A DNA stretch of 64,000 bases from Prevotella sp. (GCA_017548605.1 JAFYZT010000040.1:62001-126000); one strand, 5' to 3'; counted from the first letter of the stretch, positions 16,921 to 27,378 are shown. Made by a program: numbers and translations. The notes: generated from the sequence alone by a model not told the origin.

Positions 16921-18696
16921 ATGTCGAACCTTAAAAATGTAGAGCCGCTGCAAGATTTCAACTGGGACGAGTTTGAGAATGGCAGCAGCAACACTGCGAG
17001 CAAAGACGACTTGCAGAAAGCTTATGACGAGACCCTCAACAAGGTGAGTGAACACCAAGTGGTTGATGGTAAAGTCATTTCTGTTGACAAGAAAGAAGTT
17101 GTTGTCAACATCGGTTACAAGAGCGACGGTATTATCCCCGCCAGCGAATTCCGCTACAATCCCGACCTAAAGGAAGGTGATATTGTGGAAGTTTACGTAG
17201 AGAATCAAGAAGACAAAAAAGGTCAGTTGATTCTTTCTCACAAGAAGGCTCGTTTGAGCAAGAGTTGGGAGCGTGTTAACAATGCCCTTGACAATGAAGA
17301 AGTTATCCAAGGTTACATCAAGTGCCGTACAAAGGGTGGTATGATTGTCGATGTATTTGGCATCGAGGCGTTCTTGCCCGGCAGTCAGATTGATGTTCAT
17401 CCCATACGTGACTACGATGTGTTCGTAGGCAAGACCATGGAATTCAAGGTGGTCAAGATCAACCAAGAATTTCGTAATGTGGTTGTTTCCCACAAAGCTC
17501 TTATCGAAGCTGAGTTGGAAGCCCAGAAGAAAGAGATTATCAGCAAGCTCGAGAAGGGCCAGGTGCTCGAGGGTACTGTCAAGAACATCACCACCTATGG
17601 TGTGTTTGTTGACCTTGGTGGAGTTGATGGTCTCATCCACATTACTGACCTCTCGTGGGGCCGCGTGAGCGATCCTCATGAGGTGGTAAAACTTGACGAG
17701 AAGATTAACGTTGTTATTCTCGACTTTGACGACGAGAAGAAACGTATCGCTCTTGGCCTGAAGCAGCTCACTCCGCATCCTTGGGATGCTCTGGATGCTG
17801 ATCTGAAAGTAGGTGACCATGTGAAGGGCAAGGTGGTTGTCATTGCCGACTACGGAGCATTCGTAGAGATTGCCCCTGGCGTGGAAGGACTTATCCATGT
17901 ATCGGAAATGAGTTGGAGTCAGCACTTGCGCAGCGCCCAGGAATTCCTGCACGTTGGCGACGAGGTAGAAGCAGTTATCCTCACTCTCGACCGTGACGAC
18001 CGCAAGATGTCATTGGGCATCAAGCAATTGAAGGAAGACCCATGGGAGACTATCGAAGTGAAGTATCCCATCAACTCGAAACATACTGCCAAAGTACGCA
18101 ATTTCACTAATTTCGGTATCTTTGTTGAATTGGAAGAAGGTGTTGACGGATTGATTCACATCAGCGACCTTTCTTGGACCAAGAAGGTGAAGCATCCTTC
18201 CGAGTTTACACAGGTTGGTGCCCCCATCGACGTAGTTGTGTTGGAAATAGACAAGGAGAACCGTCGTTTGAGTCTTGGTCACAAGCAGCTTGAGGACAAT
18301 CCTTGGGACACCTATGAAACCCTCTATACCCCAGGTTCCATTCATATTGGCAAGATCAGCGAGATGATGGAGAAAGGTGCCGTTATCACCTTGAATGAAG
18401 GTGGTGAAGGTTTTGCTACACCAAAGCATCTTGAGAAGGAAGACGGCACTAAAGCCCAACAAGGTGAAGAACTGCCCTTCAAGGTGATTGAATTCGTGAA
18501 AGAGACAAAACGCATTATTCTGTCACACAGTCGCACGTTTGAGGAGGACAAAGAAGAGCGCAAGCCTGCAGCCGCCCGCAAACATGCTCCGAAGAAGGAA
18601 GAGGCTCCGGCCATCAATAATGTGGCAGCCGGAACCACACTTGGTGACATTGATGTTTTGGCCGAGCTGAAAGCTAAGATGGAAAAAGGAGAGTAA
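16921..18696 (+). CDS. rpsA: 30S ribosomal protein S1
   Basis: 591 residues with six S1 RNA-binding repeats. Their glycine-rich cores are visible at VVVNIGYKSDGIIP, MIVDVFGIEAFLPG, GVFVDLGGVDGLIH, GAFVEIAPGVEGLIH, GIFVELEEGVDGLIH and the diverged GAVITLNEGGEGFAT. The protein binds mRNA on the small subunit and helps initiation, which matters in Bacteroidetes because Shine-Dalgarno sequences are weak. The Lys/Glu/Ala-rich C-terminus (EERKPAAARKHAPKKEEAP) is an unstructured tail. It has its own promoter and a strong terminator directly downstream. Confidence 0.97.
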   Translation: MSNLKNVEPLQDFNWDEFENGSSNTASKDDLQKAYDETLNKVSEHQVVDGKVISVDKKEVVVNIGYKSDGIIPASEFRYNPDLKEGDIVEVYVENQEDKKGQLILSHKKARLSKSWERVNNALDNEEVIQGYIKCRTKGGMIVDVFGIEAFLPGSQIDVHPIRDYDVFVGKTMEFKVVKINQEFRNVVVSHKALIEAELEAQKKEIISKLEKGQVLEGTVKNITTYGVFVDLGGVDGLIHITDLSWGRVSDPHEVVKLDEKINVVILDFDDEKKRIALGLKQLTPHPWDALDADLKVGDHVKGKVVVIADYGAFVEIAPGVEGLIHVSEMSWSQHLRSAQEFLHVGDEVEAVILTLDRDDRKMSLGIKQLKEDPWETIEVKYPINSKHTAKVRNFTNFGIFVELEEGVDGLIHISDLSWTKKVKHPSEFTQVGAPIDVVVLEIDKENRRLSLGHKQLEDNPWDTYETLYTPGSIHIGKISEMMEKGAVITLNEGGEGFATPKHLEKEDGTKAQQGEELPFKVIEFVKETKRIILSHSRTFEEDKEERKPAAARKHAPKKEEAPAINNVAAGTTLGDIDVLAELKAKMEKGE

Positions 18697-18722
18697 TATC
18701 CCTTGAGATACGAGAGAAAAGT

Positions 18723-18755
18723 AATCCCTGCCTTGGTGAGGCAGGGATTCTTTTT
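18723..18755 (+). terminator. Intrinsic terminator of rpsA
   Basis: AATCCCTGCC (18723-18732), a 7-base loop, GGCAGGGATT (18740-18749), then CTTTTT. Confidence 0.93.
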
Positions 18756-18909
18756 GTTTAGGAGAATTAAGTGAAATAGAAAAACTCGTCTTCTTAGGTG
18801 TGACTCAAATTGTCATGGTGTATTCTAGTTATTAAAAAAAGAGGGAAACGATTTTGATTTTTTAACAAAAATAATCTGTAAAAACAATAGAAGTTTACGA
18901 TATTTTTTA

Positions 18910-18917
18910 TAATTTTG
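18910..18917 (+). promoter_or_regulatory. -7 box of the rpoD promoter
   Basis: TAATTTTG followed by CAAAG; predicted start near 18923, with a leader of about 65 bases. Confidence 0.6.
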
Positions 18918-18989
18918 CAAAGATTTTCGGTTAATATTCCGTTATTAGATTGTATTTCAAACAGTTAGACGATTTTAGGGTATTAGACA

Positions 18990-19862
18990 ATGAGGCAATT
19001 AAAAATCCAGAAGAGCATAACCAATCGTTCCAGTGAAGCTTTGGACAAATATCTTGTTGAAATTGGTCGTGCTCCGCTCATTTCCATTGATGAAGAGATT
19101 GAACTCGCCCAAAAGATCAAGAAAGGAGGACCTGAGGGAGAGCGTGCCAAGGACAAATTGGTGACAGCCAATTTACGATTTGTCGTATCTGTAGCCAAGC
19201 AATACCAACATCAGGGGTTAACTTTGACAGACTTGATTGACGAAGGCAATATCGGTTTGATTAAGGCCGCCCAGAAATTTGATGAAACGCGTGGTTTTAA
19301 ATTTATTTCCTATGCCGTCTGGTGGATTCGCCAAAGTATTCTGCAGGCTATTGCCGAGCAAAGTCGTATCGTGCGTCTGCCCTTGAACCAAGTGGGTTCA
19401 CTGAGCAAGATCAACCATGAGATTAACAAGTTTGAGCAAGAGAACCAGCGACACCCTTCCGTTTCGGAGCTTTCTGAGGCAACCAATCTCGATGAGGAAA
19501 AAATTGGTCAGAGTCTGATGGCTGACGGTCATCATGTTTCCATCGATGCACCTTTTCAGGATGGTGAAGAAAACTGCATGCTTGATGTGATGCCCAGCGG
19601 TGATGACAGTCGTACAGACCGTCAAGTAGACCATGAGTCGATGGCACTGGAATTGAATTCAGTCCTCAACAAAGTTCTTAAGGATCGCGAGATTACTATT
19701 ATCCGCGAATGCTTTGGCATCGGATGCCATGAGAAAGGACTCGAAGAGATAGGCGACCAACTGGGTCTTACTCGCGAGCGTGTCCGTCAAATTCGCGAGA
19801 AGAGCATCGCCAAATTGCGTGACAGCGGCAATGCACGAATTCTGATGAAATACCTTGGATAG
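18990..19862 (+). CDS. rpoD: Primary sigma factor of RNA polymerase
   Basis: 290 residues, the short form typical of the Bacteroidetes housekeeping sigma factor, which lacks the long region 1.1 and spacer of the E. coli protein. Region 1.2 is at about 16-48 (SEALDKYLVEIGRAPLIS), region 2 includes FISYAVWWIRQSILQAIAEQ (about 105-124), and region 4.2 ends the protein with LEEIGDQLGLTRERVRQIRE. This sigma factor is the one expected to read the TTTG/TAnnTTTG promoters seen throughout the window. Confidence 0.96.
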   Translation: MRQLKIQKSITNRSSEALDKYLVEIGRAPLISIDEEIELAQKIKKGGPEGERAKDKLVTANLRFVVSVAKQYQHQGLTLTDLIDEGNIGLIKAAQKFDETRGFKFISYAVWWIRQSILQAIAEQSRIVRLPLNQVGSLSKINHEINKFEQENQRHPSVSELSEATNLDEEKIGQSLMADGHHVSIDAPFQDGEENCMLDVMPSGDDSRTDRQVDHESMALELNSVLNKVLKDREITIIRECFGIGCHEKGLEEIGDQLGLTRERVRQIREKSIAKLRDSGNARILMKYLG

Positions 19863-19905
19863 TAAAGGGTTTTGTATTTTTGATTCACTCTTTATTACTA
19901 TAACG

Positions 19906-19949
19906 AAAAATATAAGAGGATAACCTGCGGGTTATTCTCTTATATTTTT
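19906..19949. terminator. rpoD terminator, overlapping the addA promoter
   Basis: A long stem from AAAAATATAAGAGGATAACC to GGTTATTCTCTTATATTTTT around TGCG, with one G-U wobble. The T-rich right arm ends in the TTTG used as the -33 element of the next promoter. Confidence 0.9.
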
Positions 19950-19977
19950 GTTTTTACCTATTAATTTCGTATTTTTG
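19947..19977 (+). promoter_or_regulatory. Promoter of the addAB operon
   Basis: TTTG (19947-19950), 19 bases, TATTTTTG (19970-19977). The ATG at 19994 is 17 bases beyond the -7 box, so the leader is only about ten bases. Confidence 0.75.
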
Positions 19978-19993
19978 CAAAAACTAACCAAGA

Positions 19994-22900
19994 ATGATGG
20001 AGAAGACTTACCCTTTGACAGTGTACAAGGCAAGTGCCGGAAGTGGCAAGACCTTTCGTCTAGCCGTGGAATATATCCGATTGCTCATAGAAAATCCCGA
20101 CAGTTATCGTAATATACTGGCCGTGACTTTCACCAACAAGGCCACGGAAGAAATGAAGATGCGCATTTTGAGCCAATTGTATGGTATTGCTCATGGATTA
20201 CCTGATTCAGATAGTTATTTTCATGAACTTAAAAAATCTTTAGAAGCAGTATCAAGTGGATACAAATGGTATCCAGAACTTATCCGTCAAAGAGCCTCCA
20301 CGGCTCTGTCCAATCTTTTGGCCAACTACAACCATTTCCGGGTGATGACCATCGACAGCTTCTTCCAAATTGTACTCCGCAACTTGGCACATGAATTGCA
20401 GTTGACCGCAAACCTACGTGTATCGCTCAATGAGGAAGAATTGAAAGACCTGGCAGTGGACCGCTTGATAGATAACATGCGCAAGGAGGATCAGGTGTAC
20501 CACGCCATCATCAGCTACATGTATGAGAAAATTGATGAGAACAAGAGTTGGAACGTCATCCGTCAGATTAAGAAATTCGGCAAGCATATTTTCCGTGACT
20601 ATTACAAGGACAATCATACAGAACTACAGCATTTGTTGGAACCAAACGAAAACGGCAACACGCCATTACAAGATATCACCTACCACCTAAAACGGATTAT
20701 TGATGAAGAAAAAGGTTCGCTGGTACCCTATGGTGTAAAATTCTTCCAACTAATTGAAAGCTACGATTTGAGCGTTGACGATTTCAAGAGCAAGAGCAAA
20801 GGTATTTATACCTATTTTCGCGATTTGCGCCAAGGAGAATATGATGACAAGATCTTGGGGAAAGGCAACAAGGTAAGAGACTGCATGGAGAGTGCCGATG
20901 CTTGGGTAGGCACAAGCAAGCATAAAGAAATAGTTCGTGAAGTAGCACAGTCTCATTTAATAGGTTTGCTCAACATTGCCGAAGCGGAAAGGCGTAGATT
21001 GGCATATATTCTCAATACCGCAGAACTCACCCGCGCCCATTTATACCAGTTGAGCCTGTTGGCAAAGATAGACAAAGAGGTACAGGAATTAAATAAAGAA
21101 ACGAACTGTTTTTTCCTCAGCGACACACAACATCTTTTACGGGCAATGATCGGTCAAGACGATGCCCCCTTCGTTTATGAAAAGATTGGCGCAAACCTCC
21201 ATCACATCATGATAGACGAATTTCAGGATACCAGCCGCGTACAGTGGAACAATTTCAAAGTACTCATGCTTGACTGTATGAGCCGTCGTGACAGCCACAA
21301 TCTTATTGTAGGCGACGTGAAGCAGAGTATCTATCGTTGGCGCTCTGGCGACTGGCGTTTACTCAATGACATTAAAGGCGAGTTTAAGAGCCATTATAGT
21401 CAAGTGGATGAGATGGTAGATGAAAAGCCACTGCGCGTCAATCGCCGCTCTTCACGTCGAGTCATCACATTCAATAACGTCTTTTTCCCAAAAGCAGTCG
21501 AAGAAGAGCGTCAATGGCTGTCTGAACAGGGAGTGAAAGAATTGGAACAGATGACCACGGCTTATGGTGACGTAGAGCAGGAAATTCCTGATGGTAAACC
21601 CGATGAAGGATACGTGCGTGTGAGTTTATTTGACAAGAACAATTTCGAAGACCATGTCTTGCAAGCACTTCTATCTCACGTAACAACGTTGGTGGAAAGA
21701 GGTATTCCCTATACCGACATTGCCATCCTCATAAGAAATAACGACGACATACCCATCATCGCCAAGTATTTCATAGAGCATTGTGACATACCTATTGTCA
21801 GCGACTTAGCATTCCGCCTTGATGCCTCGCTGTCGGTTAACGCCATCATCATGGCATTACGCTTCCTTGTAACGCCCAACGATGACCTGAATAGGGCCGC
21901 ATTGTCGAATATCTGGCACCGACGCATCCTTAAAGACACACCAACGATGAGCGAACTATTCGTTATTGACGGTGTACAACGACTGTCATTGCCAAGAGAG
22001 CTGGAAGATAGACGCATGGATCTTTTGTCAATGCCTCTTAATGAATTAGTGGAACATCTCCTTACCCTGTTGGAGTTGGAAAAATTAGACGGTCAGGACC
22101 CATACTTATACAGTTTCCTCGATTGTTTACACGAATTTCTATCCGACGACGTGGCTGACGTGGATGGTTTTCTGGCAGCTTGGGATGATGAGTTGCATCG
22201 CAAGACCATCCAAGCAGAGTCGGTGGATGGCATTCGTGTCATCTCCATCCATGGGAGCAAGGGACTGGAATTTCCCCATGTCATCATACCTTTCTGTGAC
22301 TGGGGATTGGATCGCAACGACAATGAAATGTGGTGTAAACCCCATTCCAAGGAAAAGCCCTACAAGGAATTACCGGTTGTTCCCATCACCTACGGAAAAA
22401 AGGCCTCGAATAGTATGTACGCACCCTTTTATTTCGAAGAGTGTTTACAAAACGAAATGGACAACCTCAACCTGTTGTATGTGGCTTTCACTCGTGCCAT
22501 CGATGGTTTAGTAGTATTTGGAAAGGCTGAAACGAAAAGAACCCGTAGCAGTGTCATTCAAGGAGTGATAGAGCAAGTAGCACATTCGGAATCCTTGGAA
22601 TCTTCTGTGTTTAAGCATGAGGGAGAGGAAGGTTTCGAGTCATTGTCGCACGAAGGTGAGTTATTGGTATTTGAATACGGTGAGATAAAACCACCAAAGA
22701 AAAAGGAGATAAAGAAAACCGACAACGTGTTCTTACAAGACGAGCGTCCCCTACCCTTGCAACTTCGTACCTTCCCTATAGCCAGTTCATTTTCGCAAAG
22801 TAATGAGAGTACACGCTTCATCAAAGAAGATGAACAAGAAGAAACACGGCACCACTATATGAAAATTGGCAGTATCTTGCATGAAGTGTTTGCCCGTATA

Positions 22901-23296
22901 GCCACGTTTGACGATATACCGCGTGTGTTACGTGAATTGGAGATGGGAGGTGTTCTTTACAACGACGAGATAGGTCCCGACGACGTGAAGCGACTGATAG
23001 ACCGCAACAAGAAGAATGAGGAGGTGAAGGACTGGTATTCTGGTCGATGGACGGTATTGACTGAATGTACTATTTTGAATCCCACCCCAACTGCCGACCA
23101 AAGCATGCATCCTCGACCTGACCGAGTGATGATTTGTAAGGATGAGGCCGTTGTTGTTGACTTCAAATTTGGCAAGCCTCGTGATGAACATAAAAAACAG
23201 GTGAGCCATTATAAGGAACTTCTCCAAGCGATGGGTTATCCGTCTGTAAAAGGCTACTTGTGGTATGTGTATAAAGGTTTTACATTAAAGGTTTAA
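19994..23296 (+). CDS. addA: AddA-type helicase-nuclease subunit
   Basis: 1100 residues. An N-terminal superfamily 1 helicase has Walker A ASAGSGKTFRLA (about 13-24), Walker B MIDEFQDTSRVQW, motif III VGDVKQSIYRWRSGD, motif V ISIHGSKGLEFPHV and motif VI LLYVAFTRAIDGL. A C-terminal PD-(D/E)xK nuclease shows HPRPDRVM and VVVDFKFGK with QVSHY. With the following gene it should form an AddAB complex that resects double-strand breaks for RecA. The downstream gene starts 10 bases after the stop, so the two are surely an operon. Bacteroidetes members diverge from B. subtilis AddA, and some databases call this a UvrD-like ATP-dependent exonuclease. Confidence 0.9.
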   Translation: MMEKTYPLTVYKASAGSGKTFRLAVEYIRLLIENPDSYRNILAVTFTNKATEEMKMRILSQLYGIAHGLPDSDSYFHELKKSLEAVSSGYKWYPELIRQRASTALSNLLANYNHFRVMTIDSFFQIVLRNLAHELQLTANLRVSLNEEELKDLAVDRLIDNMRKEDQVYHAIISYMYEKIDENKSWNVIRQIKKFGKHIFRDYYKDNHTELQHLLEPNENGNTPLQDITYHLKRIIDEEKGSLVPYGVKFFQLIESYDLSVDDFKSKSKGIYTYFRDLRQGEYDDKILGKGNKVRDCMESADAWVGTSKHKEIVREVAQSHLIGLLNIAEAERRRLAYILNTAELTRAHLYQLSLLAKIDKEVQELNKETNCFFLSDTQHLLRAMIGQDDAPFVYEKIGANLHHIMIDEFQDTSRVQWNNFKVLMLDCMSRRDSHNLIVGDVKQSIYRWRSGDWRLLNDIKGEFKSHYSQVDEMVDEKPLRVNRRSSRRVITFNNVFFPKAVEEERQWLSEQGVKELEQMTTAYGDVEQEIPDGKPDEGYVRVSLFDKNNFEDHVLQALLSHVTTLVERGIPYTDIAILIRNNDDIPIIAKYFIEHCDIPIVSDLAFRLDASLSVNAIIMALRFLVTPNDDLNRAALSNIWHRRILKDTPTMSELFVIDGVQRLSLPRELEDRRMDLLSMPLNELVEHLLTLLELEKLDGQDPYLYSFLDCLHEFLSDDVADVDGFLAAWDDELHRKTIQAESVDGIRVISIHGSKGLEFPHVIIPFCDWGLDRNDNEMWCKPHSKEKPYKELPVVPITYGKKASNSMYAPFYFEECLQNEMDNLNLLYVAFTRAIDGLVVFGKAETKRTRSSVIQGVIEQVAHSESLESSVFKHEGEEGFESLSHEGELLVFEYGEIKPPKKKEIKKTDNVFLQDERPLPLQLRTFPIASSFSQSNESTRFIKEDEQEETRHHYMKIGSILHEVFARIATFDDIPRVLRELEMGGVLYNDEIGPDDVKRLIDRNKKNEEVKDWYSGRWTVLTECTILNPTPTADQSMHPRPDRVMICKDEAVVVDFKFGKPRDEHKKQVSHYKELLQAMGYPSVKGYLWYVYKGFTLKV

Positions 23297-23306
23297 ATTA
23301 TTGATA

Positions 23307-26216
23307 ATGGAAAGAAATAGGCCTTTTTTGAGTTATGTTGCTACTGACCTATTAAAAAAATATGGTCATAACTTGTCTTGTATATGTGTGGTGTTTCCCA
23401 ATAAACGCGCTTCACTGTTTTTGGACAACGAGTTAATGGAACAAGTATCATCACCCATTTGGAGTCCCCGATATACTACCATCCGTGAACTATTCTGTTC
23501 GCAGTCGAAACGTGTGGTGGCAGACCCTATCAAATCCGTATGTGACCTGTACAAATGTTTTTTGGAGTGTACGGGCATGGAAGAGAGTTTGGACCAGTTT
23601 TACGCTTGGGGGCAGCTATTACTGGCCGATTTTGACGATGTAGACAAGAATCTCGCGAATCCTCATCAGGTCTTTTCCAACGTGAGAGACCTCCATGCAT
23701 TCGATGACGTATCGTTTCTCACCCCTTTGCAACGAGAATCATTAAAGCGTTTTTTCAGTAGCCTCACTGATTCTCACGAAGACTCCCTAAAAGAACGCTT
23801 TCTTCGTCTGTGGAGTCAATTGTCAACGCTGTATGACCACTTCAATGCCCACATGGCATCACAAGGCTTGGGTTATGAAGGTTCCATCTATCGTGAAGTA
23901 GTAGAAGCGGCCTCTCTCTCCCTACCCTATGATCATTACATCTTCGTGGGTTTCCATGTGTTGAGTGCATCGGAGCAGAAATTGTTCACCATGGTGAAAA
24001 CAGAAGGTAAGGCTCACTTTTATTGGGATTACGACAACTACTACATACGAAACAACAGTGACGAGAATTCACCAGGTTATTATATTTCCCAGCAACTGAC
24101 GCTCTTCCCTAATGAGTTGGAAGAAGACGCGTCTATATATGACAATTACAGTCAGCCGAAGAAAATCAGTTATGTCAGTGCCCCGTCCCAGGACATCCAA
24201 GCCCGTTATGTGGAAACTTGGTTGGGGAGTATCCCTGCGCCATCGGTTCATCCCGATACTGCCATCGTGTTATGCGATGAAGCGTTACTACCATCAGTAA
24301 TACACAGCCTGCCCTCTACTGTAGGTTCTATCAACATTACCTCCGGCCTACCCTTACGTCAGTCACCCATCTATTCATTCATCATGCGACTGATACAGCT
24401 ACAAACCATAGGTCATCCACGAAACACCGACAAATACAGGCTAACGTACATCAAAAGTGTACTGCTTCATCCATTGACCTCCTGTTTTTCCGAACAGGCA
24501 CTCCAACTTTTGCAAGAGTTGCAAAGCAACCGGCGATATTTTCCTCAACGCCAAGAATTACGAGGAGACGAGGGGCTTGCCCTGTTGTTTATGGATATTG
24601 ACTCAAATGCAGAAGGAACTACGCATTCGTCAAGTCGTCAAATGTTATCCTATCTTATTGCAGTTGTCCAATCATTAGGTAAGTTTTTCAACAAATCAAC
24701 TACATCAGATTCCGAACCTTTCACGAAAGAAACGATATATCGCATGTACACCATTCTGTCTCGTCTGTCGGCATTGATGGATAGCGGCGACCTACATGTG
24801 GACCTTATAACCCTTCAACGTCTCATTATCCAAATTGTCGACACCACCAGCGTCCCTTTCCACGGAGAGCCTGCTATAGGAGTGCAGGTTATGGGTGTGT
24901 TGGAAACGCGTAACCTTGATTTCAAACACCTCCTCATCCTCTCCTGCAACGAGAAGAACATGCCCAAGGTTAGCAGTTCATCATCATTCATCCCATACGC
25001 AATACGTCAGGCCTACGGGTTGACAACTCCAGACCACCAATCGAGCATCTACGCCTATTATTTTTTCAGGATGCTTCAGCGCACCGATGATGCTACGCTT
25101 GTGTATTGTAATGTTCCCGATAACCGTCATAGCGGTGAGATGAGCCGTTTTATGCTCCAGCTGCTCGTAGATAGCCATCTTACTATCTCTCGTCGCAGTC
25201 TGTCGACAGAAATTCGTCCGTTGACATTCCGTCCCGAGAACATCGTCAAAGACAGTGCTGTTATGGACAAACTAAGGAATCGTTTCAACATGGAACGTTA
25301 CCATGAATTGTCACCTACAGCCATCAATCGTTACTTACGCTGTCCACTGTCGTTCTACTATAGTTATATCGGCGGACTGAAAGAGCCCGAATCGTATGAC
25401 GAAGATATCGACAATATGATGTTTGGCTCCATTTTCCACAAAGCTGCCGAATACATCTACAATCAGATGCCCCATGGCAACCATGTCACCAAGAGTGACG
25501 TAGAATATGTATTAAATCATCCCGAAGTAATAGAGCGTTGCGTAGACCACGCCTTCAGCCTAGAGTATTTCAACATGAAGTCACCTACTGCCAAGACTCC
25601 TGAATACAATGGCATGCAACTGCTGAACCGTTCTGTAATCATCAAGTATATTGAGCAATTGATGAAGACAGACCTAAAAATGGTACCTTTCACAATTATT
25701 AATTTGGAAGAACCTGTGTATGACGAATTGACGTTATTTGCCGGTATGCCACAGGCACATCGTCTGAAATATGGCGGTGTGATAGACCGTTTGGATGAAG
25801 TATCCGACGAAACTGGTCATTTCATCCGTGTATTAGACTATAAGACTGGCAGCAAGGAACAGAAGAATCTTCCCGATGTAAATGCCGTTTTCGATCCAGC
25901 AAATGTTCCCAGCCATAGCGACTATTATTTGCAGACCTTACTCTACTCGCTCATCATAAGCCATTCGAATAAAAATCCTCATCACCTCAATGTTCGTCCA
26001 GCTCTTCTTTTCATCCAGAAATCCAATAGTAAAGACTATAACCCAATAATACAATTAGGCAATCAGGACATCAAAGATGTGGAAGAATTGCGTGATGACT
26101 ACATGGCCAATCTCCTAAAAGTGTTGGAAGAGATATTCAATCCTGAAGTCGCTTTCACCAAAACCACTGATGAGAAACGATGCAAGGATTGTCCATACCG
26201 TAAATTGTGCTATTGA
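23307..26216 (+). CDS. addB: AddB-type nuclease subunit with iron-sulphur cysteines
   Basis: 969 residues from ATG 23307; a TTG two codons earlier is less likely. The N-terminal part is an inactivated helicase-like fold without a clear Walker A, as in AddB. The C-terminal nuclease has HRLKYGGVIDRLDE and VLDYKTGSKEQ (the D...DxK residues), followed by a QTLLYSL helix. Four cysteines in the AddB pattern, one in RYLRCPLSF before the nuclease and three in RCKDCPYRKLCY at the very C-terminus, should hold a 4Fe-4S cluster. It is the partner of the upstream addA in recombinational repair. Confidence 0.87.
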   Translation: MERNRPFLSYVATDLLKKYGHNLSCICVVFPNKRASLFLDNELMEQVSSPIWSPRYTTIRELFCSQSKRVVADPIKSVCDLYKCFLECTGMEESLDQFYAWGQLLLADFDDVDKNLANPHQVFSNVRDLHAFDDVSFLTPLQRESLKRFFSSLTDSHEDSLKERFLRLWSQLSTLYDHFNAHMASQGLGYEGSIYREVVEAASLSLPYDHYIFVGFHVLSASEQKLFTMVKTEGKAHFYWDYDNYYIRNNSDENSPGYYISQQLTLFPNELEEDASIYDNYSQPKKISYVSAPSQDIQARYVETWLGSIPAPSVHPDTAIVLCDEALLPSVIHSLPSTVGSINITSGLPLRQSPIYSFIMRLIQLQTIGHPRNTDKYRLTYIKSVLLHPLTSCFSEQALQLLQELQSNRRYFPQRQELRGDEGLALLFMDIDSNAEGTTHSSSRQMLSYLIAVVQSLGKFFNKSTTSDSEPFTKETIYRMYTILSRLSALMDSGDLHVDLITLQRLIIQIVDTTSVPFHGEPAIGVQVMGVLETRNLDFKHLLILSCNEKNMPKVSSSSSFIPYAIRQAYGLTTPDHQSSIYAYYFFRMLQRTDDATLVYCNVPDNRHSGEMSRFMLQLLVDSHLTISRRSLSTEIRPLTFRPENIVKDSAVMDKLRNRFNMERYHELSPTAINRYLRCPLSFYYSYIGGLKEPESYDEDIDNMMFGSIFHKAAEYIYNQMPHGNHVTKSDVEYVLNHPEVIERCVDHAFSLEYFNMKSPTAKTPEYNGMQLLNRSVIIKYIEQLMKTDLKMVPFTIINLEEPVYDELTLFAGMPQAHRLKYGGVIDRLDEVSDETGHFIRVLDYKTGSKEQKNLPDVNAVFDPANVPSHSDYYLQTLLYSLIISHSNKNPHHLNVRPALLFIQKSNSKDYNPIIQLGNQDIKDVEELRDDYMANLLKVLEEIFNPEVAFTKTTDEKRCKDCPYRKLCY

Positions 26217-26275
26217 AACCTCCCCCTTCCCCCACTGAGAAGGAAATATTAATTCACTAGAGATATATGTACGAC

Positions 26276-26305
26276 GAACGGCTTGCCAGATATGACAAGC
26301 CGTTC
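26276..26305. terminator. Terminator shared by addB and galE
   Basis: Perfect 10-base arms GAACGGCTTG (26276-26285) and CAAGCCGTTC (26296-26305) around a 10-base loop, between convergent genes. The flanking tract is only partly T-rich. Confidence 0.75.
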
Positions 26306-26337
26306 TTCATTGTATTGCAATTGTATGGCCTTAAGCA

Positions 26338-27378
26338 TTACATAATGCCGTCGTCTCGCAGTTTTTTCTGCCATTTCCATGCTGTGGAGAGCACCTCATC
26401 AAGTGGAGTGTCCGCCTTCCAACCGAGAACTGTGTTGGCTTTATCCACATTTCCCCACACCTTTTCAATATCACCTTCGCGACGTGGAGCATAAGCCCAG
26501 TTCAGTTTCACTCCTGTAGCTTTTTCAAAACCCTCCACCACTTCAAGGGTACTTACGCCCTTTCCCGTGCCAATGTTGAAACATTCCACAGCTTCAGAAT
26601 CGGGATTGTCGAGCACACGTTGCATAGCCTTCACATGTGCCTTAGCCAAATCTACTACATATATATAATCGCGGATACATGTGCCATCGGGCGTATCATA
26701 GTCATTGCCAAACACTTTGAGTTGTTCTCTTACACCTATTGCCGTTTGCGTAACAAACGGGATGAGGTTCATAGGTACGCCTATAGGCAGTTCACCAATC
26801 AGAGCCGACGGGTGGGCGCCTATGGGATTAAAATACCTAAGAATAATCGACTTAATGGGAGCTCCACTATGGATATAGTCTTGGATTATCTCCTCATTGA
26901 TTTGCTTGGTATTGCCGTAGGGACTAAGTGCCTTTTGTATAGGGGCCTGTTCTGTGACGGGTAGGTTTTCCGGTGTCGGTTGTCCATAGACAGTACATGA
27001 CGATGAGAAGATGATTCCTTTAACATTGTATTTTGGCATCAGTTCCAACAGGTTGATAAGCGAGTTGATGTTATTACGGTAATACATCAACGGTTTCTCC
27101 ACGCTCTCACCGACAGCTTTGGAAGCCGCGAAATGTATGATGCCCTCAATACCGGGATACGATTGGAAAACTTTTTCCAGGGCCTCTGTGTCGCAGCAGT
27201 CCACCTGTTCAAAAGCCGGTCGTACGCCCGTTATCTTTTCTATACCGTCGAGCACTTCTTTTTTAGAATTGGAGAGATTGTCAACGATGACCACATCGTA
27301 GCCGGCCTGTTGCAGTTCTACGGTAGTATGGGAACCTATAAATCCCGTACCCCCTGTTACTAAGATAGTTTTTTTCAT
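26338..27378 (-). CDS. galE: UDP-glucose 4-epimerase
   Basis: 346 residues, the normal GalE length. It has the NAD-binding VTGGTGFIGSH near the start, SSSCTVYG with the active-site Ser, and YGNTK with the catalytic Tyr and Lys. It interconverts UDP-glucose and UDP-galactose in the cytoplasm for glycan synthesis. It lies 61 bases downstream of rnfA on the same strand with no obvious promoter or terminator between, so it may be transcribed with the Rnf operon, an arrangement without obvious functional logic. Confidence 0.96.
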   Translation of the reverse strand: MKKTILVTGGTGFIGSHTTVELQQAGYDVVIVDNLSNSKKEVLDGIEKITGVRPAFEQVDCCDTEALEKVFQSYPGIEGIIHFAASKAVGESVEKPLMYYRNNINSLINLLELMPKYNVKGIIFSSSCTVYGQPTPENLPVTEQAPIQKALSPYGNTKQINEEIIQDYIHSGAPIKSIILRYFNPIGAHPSALIGELPIGVPMNLIPFVTQTAIGVREQLKVFGNDYDTPDGTCIRDYIYVVDLAKAHVKAMQRVLDNPDSEAVECFNIGTGKGVSTLEVVEGFEKATGVKLNWAYAPRREGDIEKVWGNVDKANTVLGWKADTPLDEVLSTAWKWQKKLRDDGIM

